A stretch of 5,465 nt of DNA from an uncultured Planctomycetota bacterium (GTDB lineage: Bacteria > Planctomycetota > UBA1135 > GCA-002686595). The position numbers were made by a program, and so were the translations under genes. The stretch lies in NCBI GenBank assembly GCA_903829565.1, contig CAIKQM010000040.1, forward strand, positions 1 to 5,465, written 5' to 3'. Position 1 is the stretch's first letter; every line of letters begins with the position of its first letter. Under the pieces are notes generated by a model. It was given only the letters and a program-made list of their open reading frames with translations, was not told the DNA's origin and did no database searches. This document shows, piece by piece, positions 1 to 5,465 of this stretch.

Positions 1-119
1 ATCCGAGTGTCATCCGTGATGGCACCCGTCTCATCTTGCGGACAGTTGAAGTCCACGCGTACCAACACGCGGCGACCAGTCACCTGCAGCTCATCGAGTC
101 GTGCGGCGTCCAGCTTCAT
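1..119 (-). CDS. pgk: Phosphoglycerate kinase, N-terminal fragment (runs off window)
   Basis: Reading leftwards from an ATG whose complement is at 117-119, 39 complete codons are visible before the window edge. The protein starts MKLDAARLDEL and continues into RRVLVRVDFNCP and ITDDTR. The RVDFN motif (residues 21-25) and the DDTR segment (36-39) are the N-terminal signature of phosphoglycerate kinase, where the Asp, Asn and Arg contact 3-phosphoglycerate. The enzyme transfers phosphate from 1,3-bisphosphoglycerate to ADP in cytoplasmic glycolysis, or runs in reverse in gluconeogenesis. The start codon lies 2 nt after the gap stop codon, so the two genes are almost certainly one transcript and probably translationally coupled. 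No good Shine-Dalgarno sequence precedes the ATG. The Cys at position 26 and the acidic segment after it vary from the common VPL sequence, but that loop is variable. The rest of the gene is outside the window, so completeness cannot be judged. Confidence 0.93.
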   Translation of the reverse strand, partial: MKLDAARLDELQVTGRRVLVRVDFNCPQDETGAITDDTR

Positions 120-121
120 GA

Positions 122-1123
<1,002 letters not shown>

Positions 1124-1127
1124 AGGT

Positions 1128-1150
1128 GGGGTGGGCTGGGGGTGGTTGGG
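1128..1150 (+). other. Canonical four-tract G-quadruplex motif in the gap leader (template strand)
   Basis: Four runs of at least three G occur at 1128-1131, 1133-1135, 1138-1142 and 1148-1150, with loops of 1, 2 and 5 nt. This fulfils the standard G3+N1-7 quadruplex pattern. It begins 5 bp upstream of the gap start codon, on the strand that is template for gap, so the gap mRNA leader carries the complementary C-rich sequence. That C-richness also explains the absence of a Shine-Dalgarno site. Folding in vivo is not demonstrable from sequence. Confidence 0.6.
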
Positions 1151-1178
1151 TGCAGATTTTTGGCGGATAGAAGGGCGC

Positions 1179-1207
1179 AAAGTAGCGACCGCGGCCGATT
1201 GCTTCAA
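1179..1207 (-). promoter_or_regulatory. Candidate sigma70-type promoter for gap-pgk
   Basis: On the minus strand TTGAAG (1207-1202) is followed after exactly 17 nt by TACTTT (1184-1179). The first matches the -35 consensus at four of six positions and the second matches the -10 at three of six. The likely transcription start would be near 1172, giving a leader of about 50 nt before the gap ATG at 1123. Spacing and position are good but the -10 match is modest, and the organism's sigma factor preferences are unknown, so this is a candidate only. Confidence 0.3.
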
Positions 1208-1279
1208 CGCGAGGCCGCCCCGACGGCAGCGTCTGCTCCCGAAACAGGTATCCTGAACCCCTACCCTGACCCTTTTGCC

Positions 1280-2620
1280 ATGCGCCCGCCGTCAGCCATC
1301 CACGACCCCTTCCCGCCCCATCGCTGGGCAGGGCTGGCTCGTGGGGCGGGTTTGGCCGCGACAGAGCCCTTGGCGATCGCCCTGTCGGGCGGGATCGGGT
1401 CCTCGGCCTTGGTGGCCTTGGCAGCGGCCGCACACCCGCGCCCCGATCTGGTGGCGGTGCATGTGGGAGGCCCTACGGCGGAGGCCGAGGCGGCGCGCGA
1501 GCTGTGCCGGCACTTGGGCGTGCGCTGGGTGCCCTTGGAAGGCGCGCATGGACAGCCGGCGCATCTGGACGCCGTGTGCGCGTGGGCCGCGCAGAACGCG
1601 TACAGCACGATCGCGCTAGGCGATGTGCGCCCCACCGGCGAAGTTGGTGGCTGGATCCATGTTGCGGCGCGCGAACGCCGCGGACATCAGACGCTCGTGC
1701 GGCCGTTGCGCTGCTTGTCGCGCGGCGAGTTGCGTGCTGCTCTGCAGCATGTGCACTTGCCCTTCGTGGACGAGGCCGAGACTGCGGCTCAACGGGCGCA
1801 TCCACTCGCACCCGTGGGCGCGGATGTGCTGCGCATGGATGCCGAGCTGGCGGCCGCCACCGCGTTGATCGTGTGGGACGCGCCGGTGCATTTGGCAGCG
1901 CGGCGCGGAGTGACCGATGGCTACTGGGGTGGCTCGCTAGCGCGCGGTGTGTTGATGGCCCTGCCGCGGGCGCTGCGTCGGCGCGTGTTGGCTCGCTTGC
2001 TCCACGAGGGCATTGGAACCTTCGTGCAGCGCGCGGTGCTGGAACATGCAGTGGAACTGTTGTCGCGCGGCCGCACGACACGCTTGGCTATGCCGCATGG
2101 GTGGAGCCTGGTGCTGCGCTCGGATCGCGTGCTGTTGGAACCGCCGCGCGTGGCGCGTGGCGTACACCCGCAGCAGTTGTCACTTCCTTTTGACGAGGTG
2201 TGGGACAACCCAGCGCCGAGCGTGGAGCTGACCTTGCCCGGCCTCGTCGCGCTGGACGACGGGCGCAGCATTCGCGCCACTGTGCAGGAGTTGGGCCCCA
2301 ACTGTGCACCTTTGGCGCGCCGCCTGTCCGTCGAATTGGATCCGCGTTTCTTGCCGCAACAACTGGCGGTGCGGTTCCCGCGACCTGGCGACCGGTTCCA
2401 TCCGTTGGGCTGGCCGAAAGAAGGCTCATTGCACGGCTTCTTGGCCGCAGCAGGCGTGCCGCGCGAAGGCCGCGAGCGCGTGCCGATTGTGCTGGCCGAT
2501 GAACGCGTGGTGTGGGTGGCCGGCTTGCGCGTGGCCGAGTTCGCGCGAGTCGAGCCGCGCACACGCGCGCGCTTGCGCTTGGACTTGGTGCATCCGCTGG
2601 TCGCGGATGCGGAGCTGTGA
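1280..2620 (+). CDS. TilS-family protein with eroded PP-loop ATPase active site
   Basis: The 446-residue product has the length and domain order of tRNA(Ile)-lysidine synthetase, which uses ATP to attach lysine to C34 of the tRNA that reads AUA. The C-terminal third is convincing: VRFPRPGDRFHPLGW (364-378), FLAAAGVPREGRERVP (387-402) and VVWVAGLRVAEFARV (410-424) match the TilS C-terminal domain. Residues 215-290 resemble the substrate-binding domain. The N-terminal domain is aberrant. The PP-loop reads SGGIGS (36-41) where SGGxDS is expected. HVDHGLR is replaced by HVGGPTA (61-67). The HHxxDQxET motif is GDVRPTGEV (114-122). The RNxIR segment after residue 165 is missing. RPLRCLSRGELRAAL (141-155) still follows the family pattern. 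The frame is open and codon use matches the neighbours, so it is not a fresh pseudogene. The ATG at 1280 was chosen because family similarity begins about 30 residues later. The upstream in-frame ATG at 1142 adds 46 unrelated residues. No Shine-Dalgarno site is visible. Family membership is fairly sure, but enzymatic activity is doubtful. Confidence 0.8.
   Translation: MRPPSAIHDPFPPHRWAGLARGAGLAATEPLAIALSGGIGSSALVALAAAAHPRPDLVAVHVGGPTAEAEAARELCRHLGVRWVPLEGAHGQPAHLDAVCAWAAQNAYSTIALGDVRPTGEVGGWIHVAARERRGHQTLVRPLRCLSRGELRAALQHVHLPFVDEAETAAQRAHPLAPVGADVLRMDAELAAATALIVWDAPVHLAARRGVTDGYWGGSLARGVLMALPRALRRRVLARLLHEGIGTFVQRAVLEHAVELLSRGRTTRLAMPHGWSLVLRSDRVLLEPPRVARGVHPQQLSLPFDEVWDNPAPSVELTLPGLVALDDGRSIRATVQELGPNCAPLARRLSVELDPRFLPQQLAVRFPRPGDRFHPLGWPKEGSLHGFLAAAGVPREGRERVPIVLADERVVWVAGLRVAEFARVEPRTRARLRLDLVHPLVADAEL
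2611..2614 (+). promoter_or_regulatory. Ribosome binding site deciding the yggS GTG start
   Basis: GGAG lies 7 nt before the GTG at 2622, inside the last codons of the tilS-like gene. It favours GTG 2622 over the in-frame ATG at 2607, which has no such site and would overlap the upstream gene by 14 nt. Confidence 0.55.
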
Positions 2621-2621
2621 C

Positions 2622-3335
2622 GTGCACACGCAAGCGTTGTTGCAGACCAACCTCACGCGCATCCAGCAGCGCATCGCCCAATGCGCGACGGCGGCGGGGC
2701 GCACCCCTCAGTCCGTGCAGTTGGTGGCGGTGACCAAGACCGTGTCGGCGGCGGTGTGTGGCGAGTTGTTGGCACTGGGCCAACGCGACTTGGGCGAGAA
2801 CCGCGCGGATGTGCTCGAGTCCAAACACGCGCTGCTGGCGCACCTGCACCCGCGCTGGCATTGGATCGGTCATCTACAACGCAACAAGGCGCGCCGTGTC
2901 CTTATGTGCGCCGAGGTGCTGCACTCGATCGACTCCTTGCGCTTGTTGGAGGCCTGCGAACGCATCTGTGCGGACGAAGGCCTGCAGCGCGCGGCCTTCA
3001 TCCAGCTCAAGCTGTGGCCGGAAGAGACCAAGGGTGGCCTCGACCCTGGGGAACTGCAGGAGCTGCTGGTGGCCGCCCGCGAAGCTACGCGCGTGCGCGT
3101 CATCGGGCTGATGGCTATGGGGCCGTTGCTCGACGACGCGGAGGCCGCACGCCGTGCCGCGGATGAGGTCTTCGCCCGCTGCGCCGCCCTCGGCGCCGCA
3201 CAGGAAGCGCTGTTCTCTGGCGGTTGCCAATTGTCGATGGGTATGAGCGGCGACTACGATCTAGCGATCGCGCGTGGCGCCCACTGGGTGCGCGTCGGCA
3301 GCGCGTTGTACGAAGGACTGAAGGAGAGCGAGTGA
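2622..3335 (+). CDS. yggS: YggS/PLPBP-family pyridoxal 5'-phosphate homeostasis protein
   Basis: This 237-residue protein matches the usual size of the YggS/PROSC family, single-domain TIM-barrel proteins that bind pyridoxal 5'-phosphate, have no known catalytic reaction, and buffer PLP and amino/keto-acid balance in the cytoplasm (family knowledge). The PLP-binding Lys is K39 in LVAVTKT. Further hallmarks are GQRDLGENR (53-61), WHWIGHLQRNKAR (79-91), HSID (101-104), ETKGGL (135-140), VIGLMAMGP (160-168), LSMGMSGDYDLAI (204-216) and VRVGSALYEG (223-232), which includes the phosphate-holding loop. The first residue after the tilS-like stop codon begins the reading frame almost directly: GTG at 2622, 1 nt after TGA, with GGAG 7 nt upstream. 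ATG 2607 is the alternative start and would give 242 residues. The IQLKLWPEETKGG segment replaces the common QVN with QLK, a mild deviation. Residence between a TilS-like gene and a kinase is atypical, since this family is often near proC, yggT or division genes. Confidence 0.93.
   Translation: MHTQALLQTNLTRIQQRIAQCATAAGRTPQSVQLVAVTKTVSAAVCGELLALGQRDLGENRADVLESKHALLAHLHPRWHWIGHLQRNKARRVLMCAEVLHSIDSLRLLEACERICADEGLQRAAFIQLKLWPEETKGGLDPGELQELLVAAREATRVRVIGLMAMGPLLDDAEAARRAADEVFARCAALGAAQEALFSGGCQLSMGMSGDYDLAIARGAHWVRVGSALYEGLKESE
3321..3326 (+). promoter_or_regulatory. Ribosome binding site for the kinase GTG start
   Basis: AAGGAG lies 5 nt before the GTG at 3332, within the last codons of yggS. 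Together with the GTGA overlap of start and stop codons it indicates translational coupling. It supports GTG 3332 over the later in-frame ATG at 3380, which would remove the first FHA strand. Confidence 0.65.
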
Positions 3336-5465
3336 GCGGACAGTGGACTTTGGAGATCGTGGGCGGGTCGGGCCCCTCCATGCCCCTGCCCGAGCATGGC
3401 GCTCTGGTGGTGGGATCGGATGCCAAGCGCGCCAGTTGGGTCCGCACCGAAGCCGAGGTGGAAGGCGTGCACTGTGCCTTCGCGCGCGCCAAGGATGGAC
3501 GCTGGGCCATCAAGGACTTGGGCTCTGCCGGTGGCACCTACGTGAATGGCGCCAAGGTCAGCACCGCAGCAATCTCCGACGGGGACACGGTGCGTGTGGG
3601 CACGCTAGAGCTCGTCGTGCGCGTGGTTGCGCCCCCCGCCAGCGAGCCCGCGACGAAGGCTACGCCGCGCGTGCGCGGGTTCCAGCTCGAGAAACAAGTG
3701 GGCAAGGGTGGCATGGGCAGCGTGTGGCTGGCCACGCAAGAGAACTTGCAGCGCAAGGTGGCGCTCAAGATCCTCGCCTCGAAGTACGCGGCCAATCCGC
3801 AGTTCGTGGCGCAATTCCAACGCGAGGCGCGCGCCGCCGCCGCCTTGAACCATCCCAATGTCGTGACCGTCTACGACGTGGGTGAAGATGCTGGCGTGCA
3901 CTACCTCTCCATGGAATACATGGAGCGCGGCACGCTCGAAGATCGCGTCGGCAATGGGCGCAGCCTTTCGCCGGACGAGACGCTGTCCATTTTACTTGAC
4001 GCCACCGCGGGCCTCGTTTACGCCGAACAACGCGGCATCGTGCACCGCGACATCAAGCCGGCGAACTTGATGCAGAACCATGTGGGGCAAACCAAGATCG
4101 CGGATCTGGGCCTGGCCACGCATGCGCAAGACGAGGAACCGCCCACGGGCGAGAAGAAGGTCTTTGGCACTCCGCACTTCATGCCGCCCGAGCAGATTCG
4201 CGGCGAGCGCGTGGATGTGCGCAGCGATCTGTATTCGCTGGGCGCGACGGCCTTCCGTCTGTTGAGCGGACGCACGCCGTTTGAAGGCAAGGACACGCGC
4301 GACATCGTGCGCCAGGTGCTGGCGGTCGAGCCGCGCTCGATCCGCGAAGTAGCCCCGCAGGTGGATGCAGGCCTGGCGACGATTGTCGATCGTCTGCTGA
4401 AGAAGGACCCTGCGCAACGCTACCAGAGTGCACAAGAGCTGCTGCGCGCGCTCGAGACCTTGGCCGATGGACCGGCCGTGCCCGCAGCAGGTGCGGCGCC
4501 AACGAAGAAGAGCTCGTCGGGCGCGCTGATCGCGGTGTTGATGCTGGCCACCACGGGTGGTGCTGCGTGGTACTTCAAGGACGACTTGTTGGCCAAGTTG
4601 GAGTCATCGGGCTCGACGACCAAGCCCGTCACCCCCACGCAAACGAACGTCCAAACGGCTACTGGGGCCGCCTCCGAAGACACCTCTGCTACCGGCGACA
4701 CGACACCCAAAGTTTCGACCAAGCCGCAGCCCAAGGTGCCCAAGGAGAAGGACGACAAGGAACTGCAGCTCTTCGAGGCAGAGGCCAAGATCGCAGCGCT
4801 GACACTGGACGGTCAAAAGGATTTGACGCCTGCCCAGCGCCGCGAAAAGCTGCTCGAACTGGCGACAAAGTACGCCGGTACGACCGTCGCAGCCGATGCC
4901 CAACGCCAAGCGGATGAGCTGGGTGCCTCGCTCGGAGCCGAACAAGCCGCAGCAGCCGAACGCGCGGCCAAGATCGAAGCCGTGGTCACGCGACTGCGTG
5001 CCGCCTGTGATTTTGACAGTGAGATCCCCCAACCAGGGCGCTCGCTGCTGGCCATGCGTTTGGTCGAGGGTGCGGCCGAGCTGAAGGACGATCCCGAGTT
5101 CGTCAAGCGCCGGCGCGATCTTGAACAAGCACTGCTCGACCGGGCACGCAGCTGGGGCAGTGCGGTGCTCGAAGAGTCCGCGCGCTCGCTGGATCGTGGC
5201 GACTTTGAAAAAGCCGAAGCGCGCCTCAAACTGGCCGCGGAAGTCTTTGACTTGCCGACCTACAACGATGACCAAGCACCGGCTGGCTACAACGACATGC
5301 AAGTCGTCGGCCGGCGCATCCGCGAGCGCTTGGCGAATCTGGGTGCAGTGCGCGACCAAGTCATCAAGCGCCAAAGCAGCGAAGATCGCCGCCAGTTGGC
5401 GCTGGTGATGGGCGGCCCGCAATCACTCGAACAAGACCTGCGCGCCTTTGACTTCCCTGCAGCGA
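3332..5465 (+). CDS. FHA-domain Hanks-type Ser/Thr kinase, membrane-anchored, 3' end outside window
   Basis: The frame stays open for 711 codons from GTG 3332 to the window end. Residues 5-99 form an FHA-like domain ending in DLGSAGGTYVNG (62-73) and DGDTVRVG (83-90). Residues about 117-375 are a complete protein kinase domain: glycine loop GKGGMGSV (124-131), VALK with K146, helix-C E165, HRDIKPAN (238-245, catalytic D240), DLG in place of DFG (258-260), GTPHFMPPEQ (279-288) and DLYSLGA (299-305). All catalytic residues are present, so an active kinase is expected. A single transmembrane helix (about 396-415) follows a KK pair, which places the kinase in the cytoplasm. Outside lie a Thr/Pro/Lys-rich linker (about 425-475) and an alpha-helical region to the end, with one TPR-like segment near 618-636. 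No PASTA or other known sensor is recognisable. The FHA-like domain lacks the usual Arg, Ser and Asn contacts. The start overlaps the yggS stop by three bases (GTGA) behind AAGGAG. Substrate and signal are unknown. Confidence 0.93.
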   Translation, partial: MSGQWTLEIVGGSGPSMPLPEHGALVVGSDAKRASWVRTEAEVEGVHCAFARAKDGRWAIKDLGSAGGTYVNGAKVSTAAISDGDTVRVGTLELVVRVVAPPASEPATKATPRVRGFQLEKQVGKGGMGSVWLATQENLQRKVALKILASKYAANPQFVAQFQREARAAAALNHPNVVTVYDVGEDAGVHYLSMEYMERGTLEDRVGNGRSLSPDETLSILLDATAGLVYAEQRGIVHRDIKPANLMQNHVGQTKIADLGLATHAQDEEPPTGEKKVFGTPHFMPPEQIRGERVDVRSDLYSLGATAFRLLSGRTPFEGKDTRDIVRQVLAVEPRSIREVAPQVDAGLATIVDRLLKKDPAQRYQSAQELLRALETLADGPAVPAAGAAPTKKSSSGALIAVLMLATTGGAAWYFKDDLLAKLESSGSTTKPVTPTQTNVQTATGAASEDTSATGDTTPKVSTKPQPKVPKEKDDKELQLFEAEAKIAALTLDGQKDLTPAQRREKLLELATKYAGTTVAADAQRQADELGASLGAEQAAAAERAAKIEAVVTRLRAACDFDSEIPQPGRSLLAMRLVEGAAELKDDPEFVKRRRDLEQALLDRARSWGSAVLEESARSLDRGDFEKAEARLKLAAEVFDLPTYNDDQAPAGYNDMQVVGRRIRERLANLGAVRDQVIKRQSSEDRRQLALVMGGPQSLEQDLRAFDFPAA

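Larger units (their letters stand above)
1124..1279. promoter_or_regulatory. Divergent intergenic region between gap and the tilS-like gene
   Basis: This 156-bp gap is the only non-coding stretch of any size in the window and must hold the start signals for both divergent transcripts unless they lie inside genes. The side next to gap is strongly strand-asymmetric, with G runs on the plus strand (1125-1150) followed by an A/T-richer block (1155-1185). A usable promoter pattern is visible for the minus strand (listed separately). For the plus strand only weak candidates appear: TATCCT at 1249-1254 resembles a -10 box but has no acceptable -35, and TTGGGT (1146-1151) with TAGAAG (1168-1173) is a poor pair. 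No inverted repeat strong enough to be called an operator, and no terminator, is visible. Confidence 0.6.

Noticed and set aside
1184..1197. CCGCGG-centred imperfect palindrome as an operator in the intergenic region
   Set aside because: The symmetric core is only about 6 bp in a GC-rich background, so it is expected by chance.
1124..1207. N-terminal extension of gap by 28 residues from an ATG at 1207
   Set aside because: The extra residues have no GAPDH similarity, and the standard N-terminus begins at the ATG at 1123. The extension would cover the G-rich element and the promoter candidate.
1142..1279. N-terminal extension of the tilS-like gene from an ATG at 1142
   Set aside because: The 46 added residues look like translated non-coding sequence and have no family match. 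They also overlap the gap leader.
1385..1402. Sequencing error as the cause of SGGIGS in the PP-loop
   Set aside because: Asp (GAC/GAT) to Gly (GGG) needs two base changes, and three other motifs of the same domain are also altered without a frameshift, so a single error does not explain it.
2304..2621. Upstream extension of yggS into the tilS-like gene
   Set aside because: That stretch is the out-of-frame shadow of the conserved TilS C-terminal domain. YggS similarity begins only after 2622.
2088..2873. Minus-strand open frame of 261 codons spanning the tilS-yggS junction
   Set aside because: It crosses two real genes on the other strand and has the Arg/Pro/Ala composition of a shadow frame.
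3826..3846. GCC repeat encoding an Ala run in kinase helix C region
   Set aside because: It is a four-codon repeat typical of Ala-rich helices in GC-rich genomes and not a meaningful microsatellite.
4604..5422. Long minus-strand open frame (272 codons) opposite the kinase ectodomain
   Set aside because: The plus-strand frame is continuous with the kinase and has matching codon use. The antisense frame is a by-product of GC-rich third positions and has no recognisable domain or start signal.

Overview
The window is an ordinary-looking stretch of high-GC bacterial chromosome. By eye it is roughly 60-65% GC, with G/C-rich third codon positions. It is almost entirely coding and holds two divergently transcribed gene sets around one 156-bp intergenic region (1124-1279). 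No rRNA, tRNA, CRISPR array, insertion sequence or phage gene is visible. A glycolytic gap-pgk pair and a membrane-anchored FHA-Ser/Thr kinase with an alpha-helical extracytoplasmic part fit a Planctomycetota/Verrucomicrobiota-type (PVC) bacterium, and myxobacteria are possible. This placement is inference from gene style only.

Left, minus strand: the glycolytic pair gap (122-1123, NAD-type glyceraldehyde-3-phosphate dehydrogenase) and pgk (only the first 39 codons, 1-119), separated by 2 nt. They encode consecutive steps of lower glycolysis. A weak sigma70-like promoter candidate lies at 1179-1207. The short gap leader is C-rich on the mRNA, lacks a Shine-Dalgarno site, and its opposite strand carries a canonical four-tract G-quadruplex motif.

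Right, plus strand: three tightly packed genes. First is a TilS-family protein (1280-2620). Its C-terminal tRNA-binding half is well preserved, but its N-terminal PP-loop ATPase domain has lost the catalytic signatures. Next is a YggS/PLPBP-type pyridoxal-phosphate homeostasis protein (GTG start, 2622-3335). Last is a large protein (GTG start overlapping the yggS stop, 3332 to beyond the window end) with an FHA-like domain, a complete Hanks-type Ser/Thr kinase domain, one transmembrane helix and a long helical extracytoplasmic region. Spacing and Shine-Dalgarno placement indicate translational coupling of these three genes.

The observation most worth following is the TilS-like protein. It reads as an intact, conserved gene whose active site is dismantled, so it is either a pseudoenzyme or a very diverged lysidine synthetase. 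The roughly 1766 codons visible here contain no AUA codon, the codon that lysidine-modified tRNA-Ile reads. Secondary points are the FHA domain lacking its phosphothreonine-contact residues, the unusual operon membership, and the G4/C-rich leader of gap.
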